A stretch of 64,000 nt of DNA from Pseudomonas extremorientalis (GCF_001870465.1 NZ_MDGK01000052.1:248001-312000), one strand, 5' to 3'; shown: positions 1 through 8,788, numbered from the stretch's first letter. A program made the numbers and translations. Notes: generated from the sequence alone by a model not told the origin.

Positions 1-887
1 CATCGGTGCTGATGAACGCGATCCCGGCCAAAGTGGCGGGCGTGACCGAGGTGGTCATGGTGGTGCCGACGCCGCGTGGTGAAATCAACGAGCTGGTGCT
101 GGCAGCGGCTTGCATCGCCGGTGTCGATCGGGTTTTCACCATCGGTGGTGCCCAAGCTGTTGCCGCCCTGGCCTATGGCACTGAAAGCGTACCAAAGGTA
201 GACAAAGTGGTCGGCCCCGGCAACATCTATGTTGCCACTGCCAAGCGCCATGTGTTCGGCCAGGTCGGTATCGACATGATCGCCGGCCCTTCGGAAATCC
301 TCGTGGTGTGCGACGGTCAGACCGATCCGGACTGGATCGCCATGGACCTGTTCTCCCAGGCCGAGCACGACGAAGACGCCCAGGCGATCCTGGTCAGTCC
401 GGACGCCGAGTTCCTCGACAAGGTCGCGGCCAGCATCAATAAGCTGCTGCCGACCATGGAGCGCGCCGAGATCATCGAGAAATCGATCAATGGCCGTGGT
501 GCGCTGATCCTGGTGCGCGACATGGAGCAAGCCATCGACGTGGCCAACCGCATCGCGCCGGAGCACCTGGAGTTGTCCGTCGCCGACCCACAAGCCTGGC
601 TGCCGTCGATTCGCCACGCCGGTGCGATCTTCATGGGCCGCCACACCAGCGAGGCCCTGGGCGACTACTGCGCAGGCCCGAACCACGTGCTGCCGACTTC
701 CGGCACCGCGCGTTTCTCGTCGCCGCTGGGGGTGTATGACTTCCAGAAGCGTTCGTCGATCATTTTCTGCTCGCCGCAGGGCGCTTCCGAGCTGGGCAAG
801 ACTGCCTCGGTGCTGGCCCGTGGCGAATCCCTCAGCGCGCACGCCCGCAGCGCCGAATACCGCATCCTTGAAGAGAAGGGGAACTGA
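1..887 (+). CDS. hisD: Histidinol dehydrogenase, 3' part (5' end outside window)
   Basis: HisD carries out the last two steps of histidine synthesis, oxidising L-histidinol to L-histidine with two NAD+, using a zinc ion. The reading frame is already open at base 3, so about a third of the N-terminus lies outside the window. Visible family motifs are NAIPAKVAGV at the start, GPSEILVV, the DLFSQAEHDEDAQA segment that carries the zinc-binding Gln and His, and the near-invariant GDYCAGPNHVLPT loop. It ends three bases before hisC, as in a hisGDC operon. Identification is secure. Confidence 0.97.
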   Translation, partial: SVLMNAIPAKVAGVTEVVMVVPTPRGEINELVLAAACIAGVDRVFTIGGAQAVAALAYGTESVPKVDKVVGPGNIYVATAKRHVFGQVGIDMIAGPSEILVVCDGQTDPDWIAMDLFSQAEHDEDAQAILVSPDAEFLDKVAASINKLLPTMERAEIIEKSINGRGALILVRDMEQAIDVANRIAPEHLELSVADPQAWLPSIRHAGAIFMGRHTSEALGDYCAGPNHVLPTSGTARFSSPLGVYDFQKRSSIIFCSPQGASELGKTASVLARGESLSAHARSAEYRILEEKGN

Positions 888-890
888 GAC

Positions 891-1943
891 ATGAGCAAAT
901 TCTGGAGCCCTTTCGTCAAGGACCTCGTGCCTTACGTGCCCGGTGAACAACCGAAGCTGACCAAACTGGTCAAGCTCAATACCAATGAAAACCCCTACGG
1001 TCCGTCGCCCAAAGCGTTGGCGGCAATGCAGGCCGAGTTGAATGACAACCTGCGCCTGTACCCGGACCCCAACAGCGACCTGCTCAAACAGGCGGTGGCC
1101 ACGCATTACGGGATCGACGCCGCTAAAGTCTTCCTCGGCAACGGTTCCGACGAAGTGCTGGCGCACATCTTCCACGGTTTGTTCCAGCACGACCTGCCGC
1201 TGCTGTTCCCGGATATCAGCTACAGCTTCTATCCGGTTTACTGCGGCCTTTATGGCATCAAGTCCGACCCGGTGCCGCTGGATGACCAGTTCCAGATTCG
1301 CGTGGCGGATTACGCCAAACCCAACGGCGGGATCATTTTTCCCAACCCGAACGCGCCGACCGGCTGCGTGCTGGCGTTGGACGCGGTGGAGCAAATCCTC
1401 AAGGCCAGCCCGGATTCGGTGGTGGTGGTCGATGAAGCCTATATCGACTTCGGCGGTGAAACCGCGATCAGCCTGGTGGATCGCTACCCGAACCTGCTGG
1501 TCACCCAGACCCTGTCCAAATCGCGCTCACTGGCCGGTTTGCGTGTGGGCCTGGCCGTGGGCCACCCGGACTTGATCGAGGCGCTGGAGCGGGTCAAGAA
1601 CAGCTTCAACTCCTATCCACTGGACCGCCTGGCGATTGTTGGCGCGGCGGCGGCGTTCGAGGACCGTGAGTATTTCGAGAAGACGTGCCGGTTGGTGATC
1701 GACAGTCGCGACAAGCTGGTCGCGCAACTGGAAGAGAAAGGCTTTGAAGTGCTGCCGTCGGCTGCCAACTTCATCTTTGCCCGTCACCCACGGCACGACG
1801 CTGCGGGCCTGGCGGCCAAGTTGCGTGAGCAAGGGGTGATCGTGCGGCACTTCAAGCAGGAGCGGATTGCCCAGTTCCTGCGGATCAGCATCGGTACGCC
1901 GGAGCAGAACCAGGCGTTGATCGATGGGCTCGGTGAGCTCTAA
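891..1943 (+). CDS. hisC: Histidinol-phosphate aminotransferase
   Basis: A 350-residue class I/II PLP aminotransferase that converts imidazole acetol phosphate and glutamate to histidinol phosphate. Visible features are the N-terminal LNTNENPYGPSP substrate segment (about 29-40), NPNAPTG (152-158), DEAYIDF (181-187) and the PLP-binding lysine in SKSRSLAGLR (about K210). The start ATG lies three bases after the hisD stop with an AAGGGG ribosome site, so the two genes are probably co-transcribed. A REP doublet follows the stop. Confidence 0.97.
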   Translation: MSKFWSPFVKDLVPYVPGEQPKLTKLVKLNTNENPYGPSPKALAAMQAELNDNLRLYPDPNSDLLKQAVATHYGIDAAKVFLGNGSDEVLAHIFHGLFQHDLPLLFPDISYSFYPVYCGLYGIKSDPVPLDDQFQIRVADYAKPNGGIIFPNPNAPTGCVLALDAVEQILKASPDSVVVVDEAYIDFGGETAISLVDRYPNLLVTQTLSKSRSLAGLRVGLAVGHPDLIEALERVKNSFNSYPLDRLAIVGAAAAFEDREYFEKTCRLVIDSRDKLVAQLEEKGFEVLPSAANFIFARHPRHDAAGLAAKLREQGVIVRHFKQERIAQFLRISIGTPEQNQALIDGLGEL

Positions 1944-1962
1944 GCCACACTGAAGAGCAAAA

Positions 1963-2051
1963 TGTGGGAGGGGGCTTGCCCCGATTGCGGTGTATCAGTC
2001 AGCTAATGCATTGACTGACACACTGCTATCGGGGGCAAGCCCCCTCCCACA
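1963..2051. repeat. REP doublet (REPIN) between hisC and uraA
   Basis: Two inverted REP arms, TGTGGGAGGGGGCTTGCCCC on the left and its reverse complement on the right, flank a spacer of about 40 bases, so the whole 89 bases can fold into one long hairpin. The left arm lacks one C of the usual CCCCC run. It sits between two convergent genes and may stabilise or terminate both transcripts. The core matches the common P. fluorescens REPIN family (from memory). Confidence 0.9.
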
Positions 2052-2070
2052 TTGGGTTTCGCGGTGCTGG

Positions 2071-3351
2071 TTAGAGCAACGGCTCATCCGACTTCTTGTT
2101 CTTCCAGCCATCATTGCCCGGCAGCAGCAGGTTCAACCCAATCGCCACCACCGCACACAGGGCGATGCCCTTGAGGCCGAAGTCATCCGGGCCGGTGCCG
2201 GTGCCGACCAGCACACCGCCAATCCCGAATACCAGGGTCACCGACACAATCACCAGGTTGCGCGCTTCGCCCAGGTCGATCTTGTGGCGGATCAGCGTGT
2301 TCATCCCCACCGCGGCAATCGAGCCGAACAGCAGGCACAGAATCCCGCCCATCACCGGCACCGGAATGCTCTGCAGCAACGCGCCGAACTTGCCGATGAA
2401 CGCCAGGCTGATGGCAAACACCGCTGCCCAGGTCATGATCTTCGGGTTGTAGTTCTTGGTCAGCATCACCGCGCCGGTCACTTCGGCGTAGGTGGTGTTG
2501 GGTGGGCCGCCGAACAGACCGGCAGCCGTGGTGGCAATGCCGTCACCCAGCAGGGTGCGGTGCAGGCCGGGCTTCTTCAAGTAGTCGCGACCGGTCACGC
2601 TGCCCACCGCAATCACGCCGCCGATATGTTCGATTGCCGGGGCCAGGGCCACCGGGACGATGAACAGGATCGCCTGCCAGTTGAATTCCGGCGCGGTGAA
2701 GTGGGGCAGGGCGAACCAGGGGGCCGCCGCGATCTTCGCCGTGTCGACCACGCCAAAGTAGAACGACATGGCGAAGCCCACCAGCACGCCGGAGATGATC
2801 GGCACCAGGCGGAAAATGCCTTTGCCGAACACCGCCACGATCAAGGTGGTCAGCAGCGCAGGCATCGAGATCATCATCGCGGTCTGGTAATGGATCAGCT
2901 CAGCGCCATCACCGGTTTTACCCATCGCCATGTTCGCGGCAATCGGCGCCATGGCCAGGCCGATGGAGATAATCACCGGCCCGATCACCACGGGCGGCAG
3001 CAACCGGTCGATAAACCCGGTGCCTTTGATCTTCACCGCCAGGCCCAGGAAGGTGTACACGAAACCCGCCGCCATCACCCCGCCCATGGTCGCCGCGAGG
3101 CCGAACTGGCCCTTGGCGAGAATGATCGGGGTAATGAAGGCAAAGCTCGACGCCAGGAAGACCGGCACCTGCCGCCCCGTCACCACCTGGAACAGCAGCG
3201 TGCCCAGGCCTGCGGTGAACAGCGCGACGTTTGGATCAAGACCTGTGATCAGTGGCATCAACACCAGCGCACCAAATGCTACGAAGAGCATTTGTGCGCC
3301 AGACAGGATCTGGCGCCAAAGCGGGTCGTTGAATTCATCCTGCATGCTCAC
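2071..3351 (-). CDS. uraA: Uracil permease (NCS2/NAT family)
   Basis: A 426-residue integral membrane protein of the nucleobase:cation symporter-2 family, which imports uracil across the inner membrane. The sequence has about a dozen hydrophobic segments, the PVFLASSFAFI segment (about residues 63-73) and glycine-rich membrane stretches typical of UraA. The open frame begins at a GTG (3351) that shares bases with the upp stop as GTGA. An in-frame ATG follows two codons later (3345), and either may be used. Cotranscription with upp pairs uptake with conversion of uracil to UMP. Confidence 0.95.
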   Translation of the reverse strand: MSMQDEFNDPLWRQILSGAQMLFVAFGALVLMPLITGLDPNVALFTAGLGTLLFQVVTGRQVPVFLASSFAFITPIILAKGQFGLAATMGGVMAAGFVYTFLGLAVKIKGTGFIDRLLPPVVIGPVIISIGLAMAPIAANMAMGKTGDGAELIHYQTAMMISMPALLTTLIVAVFGKGIFRLVPIISGVLVGFAMSFYFGVVDTAKIAAAPWFALPHFTAPEFNWQAILFIVPVALAPAIEHIGGVIAVGSVTGRDYLKKPGLHRTLLGDGIATTAAGLFGGPPNTTYAEVTGAVMLTKNYNPKIMTWAAVFAISLAFIGKFGALLQSIPVPVMGGILCLLFGSIAAVGMNTLIRHKIDLGEARNLVIVSVTLVFGIGGVLVGTGTGPDDFGLKGIALCAVVAIGLNLLLPGNDGWKNKKSDEPLL

Positions 3352-3986
3352 GCGTCCTTCTGCTTGGTGCCGAAGATCTTGTCACCGGCATCGCCCAGGC
3401 CTGGGATGATGTAGCCGTGTTCATTCAGGCGCTCGTCGATGGAGGCGGTGTAGATCTGCACATCCGGGTGGGCCTTCTCGACGGCGGCAATGCCTTCGGG
3501 CGCGGCCACCAGCACCATGGCGCGGATGTCCTTGCAGCCGGCTTTTTTCAGCAGGTCGATAGTGGCAACCATGGAGCTGCCGGTGGCGAGCATCGGGTCG
3601 ATGATCATCGCCAGGCGCTCGTTGATTTCCGGGACGAGTTTTTCCAGGTAGGTGTGGGCCTGCAAGGTTTCTTCGTTGCGGGCCACGCCCACGGCGCTGA
3701 CCTTGGCGCCCGGGATCAGGCTGAGGACGCCTTCGAGCATGCCGATACCGGCGCGCAGGATCGGCACCACGGTGATTTTCTTACCGGCGATTTTCTCGAC
3801 CTGGACGGGACCGGCCCAACCAGGGATTTCGTAGCTCTCCAAAGGTAAATCCTTGGTCGCTTCGTAGGTGAGCAACGCTCCGACTTCCTGAGCAAGCTCA
3901 CGGAAGTTCTTCGTGCTAATGTCGGCGCGGCGCATAAGGCCGAGCTTGTGTCGGATCAGCGGGTGGCGGATCTCGCGAGTGGGCAT
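3348..3986 (-). CDS. upp: Uracil phosphoribosyltransferase
   Basis: A 212-residue type I phosphoribosyltransferase that makes UMP from uracil and PRPP. Visible motifs are VPILRAGIGM, the PRPP loop in DPMLATGSSM and the C-terminal GLGDAGDKIFGT that contacts uracil. The start at 3986 is chosen over an in-frame ATG eight codons upstream because a GGAG site precedes it at good spacing and the protein then begins MPTREIRHP, as in other pseudomonads. It is the first gene of a upp-uraA pair, divergent from hpt. Confidence 0.96.
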   Translation of the reverse strand: MPTREIRHPLIRHKLGLMRRADISTKNFRELAQEVGALLTYEATKDLPLESYEIPGWAGPVQVEKIAGKKITVVPILRAGIGMLEGVLSLIPGAKVSAVGVARNEETLQAHTYLEKLVPEINERLAMIIDPMLATGSSMVATIDLLKKAGCKDIRAMVLVAAPEGIAAVEKAHPDVQIYTASIDERLNEHGYIIPGLGDAGDKIFGTKQKDA

Positions 3987-4150
3987 GGGAAAGGCTCCGG
4001 CGGCGGGCAAAAAAAACGGCCTAGATTAATCTATCCGAGGGTGTTGTCCTATAGACATCTAGTACGTTAGTCCATTAAGGCTTGCTCGGAGCGCACGAGA
4101 AGCGTACCTTCGCCCGCTTTTCTTGCCACAGCACCCCCTTGGAGAGCGCC

Positions 4151-4708
4151 ATGTCCGCTGATCTCGAGCATATCCGTCAAATCATGCGCGAGGCTGACTG
4201 CCTGTACACCGAAGCGCAAGTCGAAGAAGCGATCGCCAAGGTCGGCGCACACATCAGCCGCGAAATGGCCGACACCAACCCGGTGGTCTTCTGCGTGATG
4301 AATGGCGGCCTGATCTTCGCCGGCAAATTGCTGACCCACCTGCAATTCCCGCTGGAAGCGTCCTACCTGCACGCCACCCGTTATCGCAACGAAACCAGCG
4401 GCGGCGACTTGTTCTGGAAGGCCAAGCCGGAAGTTTCCTTCATCGACCGCGACGTGCTGATCATCGACGACATCCTCGACGAAGGTCACACCCTGGGCGC
4501 GATCATCGACTTCTGCAAACACGCCGGCGCGCGCAAAGTGCACACCGCCGTGCTGATCGACAAAGACCACGACCGCAAGGCGCGTCCGGACCTGAAAGCC
4601 GATTACGTCGGCCTGCCGTGCATCGACCGCTACATCTTCGGTTATGGCATGGACTACAAAGGCTACTGGCGCAACGCCAACGGGATTTTCGCCGTCAAAG
4701 GAATGTAA
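4151..4708 (+). CDS. hpt: Hypoxanthine-guanine phosphoribosyltransferase
   Basis: A 185-residue purine salvage enzyme that converts hypoxanthine or guanine to IMP or GMP with PRPP. The PRPP-binding segment VLIIDDILDEGHTLGAI (about residues 104-120) and the VMNGGLIFAGKLL segment near residue 50 are present. The ATG at 4151 is preceded by GGAGAG. It is divergent from upp, so uracil and purine salvage share one intergenic region. Pseudomonas copies carry a long GYGMDYKGYWRN tail, as here. Confidence 0.93.
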   Translation: MSADLEHIRQIMREADCLYTEAQVEEAIAKVGAHISREMADTNPVVFCVMNGGLIFAGKLLTHLQFPLEASYLHATRYRNETSGGDLFWKAKPEVSFIDRDVLIIDDILDEGHTLGAIIDFCKHAGARKVHTAVLIDKDHDRKARPDLKADYVGLPCIDRYIFGYGMDYKGYWRNANGIFAVKGM

Positions 4709-4711
4709 GCC

Positions 4712-5179
4712 ATGGCCCGCTTTCTTGATCAGACGCTGTTTGCCGAACTGGCCGAGAAAGCGGCCACCCACCCCCGTGGCCGGCACCACCATAACTTCCA
4801 CCAGATGGAAGAACCCTGCCATCGCCTGGCGGTAGGCCTGCAACCTGACACTTATGTACCGCCGCATCGGCACCTGAGCGCGGACAAGGCAGAAACCTTG
4901 CTGGTGCTGCAGGGCCGCTTGGGCTTGCTGGTCTTCAACGAAACCGGCGAGGTCATTGCCAGGCGTGTCATGCAGGCTGGCGGTGAATGCGCCGGTGTCG
5001 ATCTGCCGCCGGGGGTGTTCCATGGCCTGGTGGTGCTGGAGCCCGACACGGTGATGTTCGAGTGCAAGGCCGGGCCTTATCGTCCGGTGGGCGAGGGCGA
5101 ACAGCCCGACTGGGCGCCCCGCGAAGGCGAGGCCGGTGTGGCCGAGTACCAACGCTGGATGCTTGCCCAGTTCGATTGA
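4712..5179 (+). CDS. WbuC-family cupin-fold metalloprotein
   Basis: 155 residues. The conserved HHHNFHQ (about 24-30), the PPHRHLSADKAETLLVLQG cupin segment (50-68) and a DLPPGVFHGLVVLEPDTVMFE second cupin motif match WbuC-like metalloproteins. These are known by association with polysaccharide loci, and their reaction is not established. The gene starts three bases after hpt and is probably in the same operon. The histidines suggest a bound metal, which is inference. Confidence 0.85.
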   Translation: MARFLDQTLFAELAEKAATHPRGRHHHNFHQMEEPCHRLAVGLQPDTYVPPHRHLSADKAETLLVLQGRLGLLVFNETGEVIARRVMQAGGECAGVDLPPGVFHGLVVLEPDTVMFECKAGPYRPVGEGEQPDWAPREGEAGVAEYQRWMLAQFD

Positions 5180-5214
5180 GCTACAGTGCTGGGCCCACCT
5201 TGCCGGAGCGGCCC

Positions 5215-5700
5215 ATGAGCCTGTTGATACGCACCTGCGCCGCCCTGGCGCTGACCCTCAGTTTGCCGCTGGCTGCCGCGCCAGCGCCGATGCACAGCCA
5301 ATTCCTGCCTTCGGACGACCTGACCCTGCGCGCTGAAGCGCCGGAGCAGCAGCAACTGTTGCAAGTCACCGACTACGCGGTGGTGGTGGGCAACCAGCGC
5401 CAGTCCAGCCAGCAGCCGATCCCGGTGACCTCGCCGCTGATGATCCGCCTCAAGGGCAAGTCCCTGAACAAAGGTGCGACCATCGCCCAGGTGGTGCTCA
5501 ATTTCGACGCCGAAAGCAAAAGCCTGAAAAAGCCGGTGTATGACGACTCCAGCAAAACCCTGACGCTGTCTTACCCCTTGGCCCAATACCGGGTGATTGT
5601 CGACCTGCTGCGCAATGACACGGTGTATGTACAGTTCCTCAGTTATGCCAACGGGCATATCTGGGCGGATTTGCACACGGGTGCGGTTAAAGCCAGGTAG
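5215..5700 (+). CDS. Conserved hypothetical secreted protein
   Basis: 161 residues with a clear Sec signal peptide (hydrophobic core TCAALALTLSLPLAAA, cut near residue 21). The mature protein is rich in alternating hydrophobic residues, consistent with a small beta-rich periplasmic protein. I recognise no domain. The ATG at 5215 follows a GGAG at 5204-5207. It lies 35 bases after the cupin gene and before a small PA4642-like gene, so it is probably part of the hpt transcript. Confidence 0.75.
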   Translation: MSLLIRTCAALALTLSLPLAAAPAPMHSQFLPSDDLTLRAEAPEQQQLLQVTDYAVVVGNQRQSSQQPIPVTSPLMIRLKGKSLNKGATIAQVVLNFDAESKSLKKPVYDDSSKTLTLSYPLAQYRVIVDLLRNDTVYVQFLSYANGHIWADLHTGAVKAR

Positions 5701-5775
5701 GCCCCGCCTACACAAGCCCGCGCCCCGCAGGTAGACTTCAAACCCCGTGTAAATGTCTGCAGGCTGGAGTCGGTA

Positions 5776-6063
5776 ATGCGTAAAGATAAGAAACAGGTGA
5801 TTGGTGACGAGATCGGCGACGATCAGATCAAGTTGTTCCTGGACTTCGAGCCGGTCGACGCAACTTCTCCGTCCCTGCACAAGCTGATCAAGGCCTACCG
5901 TGGCCTGCGTATCGACGATTTCGAGCGGTTTCTGGGTTTCTTCAAGGAAGCCGGCCTGGACCTCGACGGCAAGGATGCGCATGGCCAGACCTTCGTCGAC
6001 CTGATCAAGGACCAGCGCAACGCGGACGAGTACATCGAACTGATCGAAAACGCTCGCGGCTGA
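5776..6063 (+). CDS. PA4642-family conserved hypothetical protein
   Basis: A 95-residue acidic protein with no signal peptide or membrane segment. The sequence (KLFLDFEPVDATSPSLHKLI, then KEAGLDLDGKDAHGQTFVD) matches a small family I know only from pseudomonads, of unknown function. The GLDLDGKDAHGQTF stretch resembles an ankyrin-type turn, but one copy is not evidence of an ankyrin protein. It precedes a strong two-way terminator and faces mqo. Confidence 0.8.
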   Translation: MRKDKKQVIGDEIGDDQIKLFLDFEPVDATSPSLHKLIKAYRGLRIDDFERFLGFFKEAGLDLDGKDAHGQTFVDLIKDQRNADEYIELIENARG

Positions 6064-6081
6064 TTATCCGATACACAAAAA

Positions 6082-6118
6082 AACGCCCCGTTCTCATGCT
6101 GAGAACGGGGCGTTTTTT
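6082..6118. terminator. Bidirectional terminator between PA4642-like gene and mqo
   Basis: A perfect 15-base-pair stem (AACGCCCCGTTCTCA and its complement) with a three-base loop is flanked by an A run on the left and TTTTTT on the right, so it can stop transcription from both converging genes. Confidence 0.93.
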
Positions 6119-6132
6119 ATTGCCTCAAGGCC

Positions 6133-7641
6133 TCAAGCGTAGCTCTCGGTCTCGGCGGCAGGCTCAACCAGTTCCAGGCTGATGTTGTTCTGCGCGTTGA
6201 TCTTGCGATACAGCTCGGCATCCGTTTCCAGGACCTTTTCACGGGCCGGGAAGATCTCGTGCAGTTTGGCAGCCCACTCACCGGCGGCTTTTTCCGGGAA
6301 GCACTTCTCGATCAACTCCAGCATGATCGAAACGGTCACCGAAGCACCCGGGGACGCGCCGAGCAGTGCTGCGAGCGTGCCGTCTTTCGCCGCGACCAGC
6401 TCGGTGCCGAATTGCAGCACGCCGCCTTTTTTCGGGTCTTTCTTGATGATCTGCACCCGTTGGCCGGCCACTTCCAGGCGCCAGTCTTCGGCTTTCGCCT
6501 CGGGGTAGAAGCGGCGCAGGGATTCCAGGCGCTGTTCCATGGACTGCATCACTTCGCTGACCAGGTACTTGGTCAGGTCCATGTTGTCGCGGGCCACGGC
6601 CAGCATCGGGCCGATGTTGCCGGCGCGAACCGACAGCGGCAGGTCGAGGAACGAGCCGTGCTTGAGGAACTTGGTGGTGAAACCGGCGTAAGGCCCGAAC
6701 AGCAGGGACTTCTTGCCATCGACCACGCGGGTATCCAGGTGCGGCACGGACATCGGCGGCGAACCCACGGCAGCCTGGCTGTAGACCTTGGCCTGGTGGT
6801 GCTTGACCACTTCCGGGTTGTCGCAACGCAGCCACTGGCCGCTGACCGGGAAGCCGCCAAAGCCTTTGCTTTCTTCGATGCCCGAGGCTTGCAGCAGCGG
6901 CAGGGCCGCGCCGCCGGCGCCGAGGAACACGAACCTGGCGTCGACTTCGCGGCTGCTGCCGCTGTTGACGTCCTTGATGCTTACGGTCCAGCCCGCGCCG
7001 TTGCGCTTGAGGCCGGTGACGCGCTTGCTGTACTTGACCTGGGCGTCTGCCGAGCTGGTCAGGTGGCTGAGCAGCTGGTTGGTCAGCGCGCCGAAATTCA
7101 CGTCCGTGCCGTTCATCACACGGGTGGCTGCGATTTTTTCGTCGAGCGGACGGCCCGGCATCATCAGCGGCATCCACTCGGCCATCTCGCTACGGTCTTC
7201 GGTGTAGTGCATGTCCGAAAACGCGTGGTGCTGGCTGAGGGTTTCAAAGCGCTTCTTGAGGAAGGACACGCCTTTTTCGCCCTGCACGAAGCTCAGGTGC
7301 GGCACCGGGCTGATAAAGGACCTGGACGAGCCAAAGGTGCCCTTTTTGGTCAGGTACGCCCAGAACTGCTTCGACACCTCGAATTGGGTGTTGATGTGCA
7401 CGGCTTTCTTGATGTCGATGGAGCCATCGGCGGCCTGCGGCGTGTAGTTCAGCTCACACAGCCCGGCGTGGCCGGTACCGGCGTTGTTCCACGGGTTGGA
7501 ACTTTCCGCGGCACCCGAATCCATCAGCTCAACGACTTCCAGCTTCAGGCCGGGGTCGAGCTCTTTGAGCAGTACGGCCAGGGTGGCACTCATGATGCCG
7601 GCCCCTACCAGTACTACGTCGACTGCTTCGTTATGCGCCAT
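6133..7641 (-). CDS. mqo: Malate:quinone oxidoreductase
   Basis: A 502-residue FAD enzyme of the inner membrane face that oxidises malate to oxaloacetate and passes electrons to quinone, serving the TCA cycle. The FAD-binding GAGIMSATL motif is at residues 13-21. SSNPWNNAGTGHAGLCELNYTP (about 46-67) and LLGASPGASVTVSIMLELI near the C-terminus are typical of Mqo. A GGAG site lies ten bases before the ATG. The TAA of a short upstream open frame directly abuts the ATG (see findings). Confidence 0.96.
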   Translation of the reverse strand: MAHNEAVDVVLVGAGIMSATLAVLLKELDPGLKLEVVELMDSGAAESSNPWNNAGTGHAGLCELNYTPQAADGSIDIKKAVHINTQFEVSKQFWAYLTKKGTFGSSRSFISPVPHLSFVQGEKGVSFLKKRFETLSQHHAFSDMHYTEDRSEMAEWMPLMMPGRPLDEKIAATRVMNGTDVNFGALTNQLLSHLTSSADAQVKYSKRVTGLKRNGAGWTVSIKDVNSGSSREVDARFVFLGAGGAALPLLQASGIEESKGFGGFPVSGQWLRCDNPEVVKHHQAKVYSQAAVGSPPMSVPHLDTRVVDGKKSLLFGPYAGFTTKFLKHGSFLDLPLSVRAGNIGPMLAVARDNMDLTKYLVSEVMQSMEQRLESLRRFYPEAKAEDWRLEVAGQRVQIIKKDPKKGGVLQFGTELVAAKDGTLAALLGASPGASVTVSIMLELIEKCFPEKAAGEWAAKLHEIFPAREKVLETDAELYRKINAQNNISLELVEPAAETESYA

Positions 7642-8360
7642 TTAACGCGTCTCCAAAATCTGCAGCACCAAATTGACGGCATGGCTGCCAGGAGTGATGG
7701 GGCGGTTCACGTGTTGCCCCAGGTTACCCATGGCCAGGATCGCCATGTCCGATTCGCAATTCTTTGCATGTTCAGCGCACGCTTCCTGCCGGGCTAATCT
7801 GCCTATGAACGCATTCATGGGCGCCTGTGGCAATTCGACTTATGGTCAAAGCGTGCGATTCGTGCAACCAATCCGTAGCGGACAGGCTCAAGCTCCCGTT
7901 GTTGAGGAGTACTCGATCCTGTGTGGTTGGGCTGTTCCAGACGCTGATGGTGCTTGTACAAACGCCAAACTATTCATTTGCTCGCCACACTCTTGTGAAG
8001 TTGTGAAAACCCGTTTTTTCACGCTCTTTTGAAGACGTGAACCTCAAAAAAGGGCTGCCCCAGCCTGGCACCTGGCCCCTAGCCGACACGCGGCAAAACG
8101 GGCAAACAACTCAAGTGGCCGAGCGCAATGGCAGCTCTGGCAGATTCGGTAAAGGCGGGTGGTTTGCAAAGAAAACAGCAAGCGCGCCAGCTTCACTCGA
8201 TCTGTGTGGGCGGCTCTCTGTGGGCGATTCTTGGAGCTAATGCCGAGGCATTAACGATGCTGCGAGGCCCGATCAGGAGACGTCCTTATAATCGGGGGGA
8301 GATTGTAGCGAAGAACGCCAGGGAAATGGGCGTGTTTTATGACTTTTATTAGGCGTTCGG
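7642..8360. other. Long intergenic region upstream of mqo
   Basis: About 720 bases without a gene I can support. It should hold the leftward mqo promoter. It contains a 63-codon leftward open frame whose stop abuts mqo (7642-7833), a perfect 16-base dyad TAATGCCGAGGCATTA at 8238-8253, and a TATAAT hexamer at 8287-8292 with no good -35 partner. Two short rightward open frames near 8037-8352 have no recognisable homology and poor codon character. I see no tRNA or known small RNA. Confidence 0.5.
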
Positions 8361-8594
8361 TCAGGCGGCCAACGGTTGGTGACGCGACGGCTGCGCTGCA
8401 CGTGGGCTGACACGGGCGCTGGCCGGCAGCGGGTGGTGCATCCAGCTCAGCCGGATTTCATCGATTTCCACCCAGCCGTCGCCTACAGGAGGCTGGCAGC
8501 ACTCTTTGAAGGCCTGGCAACGGCCTTGCACATCGAGCAGGGCGAACTGGCGAAGGGCGGGTTTGCGCGTGAACAGTGACCAGAGAAATTGCAT
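8361..8594 (-). CDS. Conserved hypothetical protein (small, Pseudomonas-type)
   Basis: 77 residues beginning MQFLWSLFTRKPALRQFALLD, followed by a segment with two cysteines (QGRCQAFKECCQPP), then VGDGWVEIDEIRLSWM. It has no signal peptide and no known domain. The pattern resembles a small conserved protein found near mqo in other pseudomonads (from memory). A pair of 11-base-period direct repeats lies about 70 bases upstream of its start, between it and the divergent lipoprotein gene. Confidence 0.7.
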   Translation of the reverse strand: MQFLWSLFTRKPALRQFALLDVQGRCQAFKECCQPPVGDGWVEIDEIRLSWMHHPLPASARVSPRAAQPSRHQPLAA

Positions 8595-8660
8595 GGCGAC
8601 AGACCTCTTGGGATTGGGGTCAAGCTTGCCTGTCGGGCATGACGGCTCTGTGTATCAGCC

Positions 8661-8678
8661 GTGACATATCAGTGACAT
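8661..8678. promoter_or_regulatory. Direct repeat GTGACAT-N4-GTGACAT (candidate response-regulator site)
   Basis: Two perfect seven-base copies of GTGACAT spaced 11 bases apart lie between the divergent genes 8361-8594 and 8789-9376. Eleven-base spacing is typical of OmpR/PhoB-type dimers, and the leftward reading ATGTCAC-N4-ATGTCAC resembles a Pho box. The assignment is inference. Confidence 0.45.
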
Positions 8679-8788
8679 CGAACCGCTACAGTCTGTGCAG
8701 GTCTCAGGTTGTAACTGGCGCTAGTTCCCGGCACTGGCGCACCGCTATACTGCCCGCCTGTCGGTACCCGATTTCTGGAGAGAAGAGC

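Noticed and set aside
8037..8352. Two short rightward open frames in the mqo upstream region
   Set aside because: They have no homology I recognise and no convincing ribosome sites. Their composition does not look coding.
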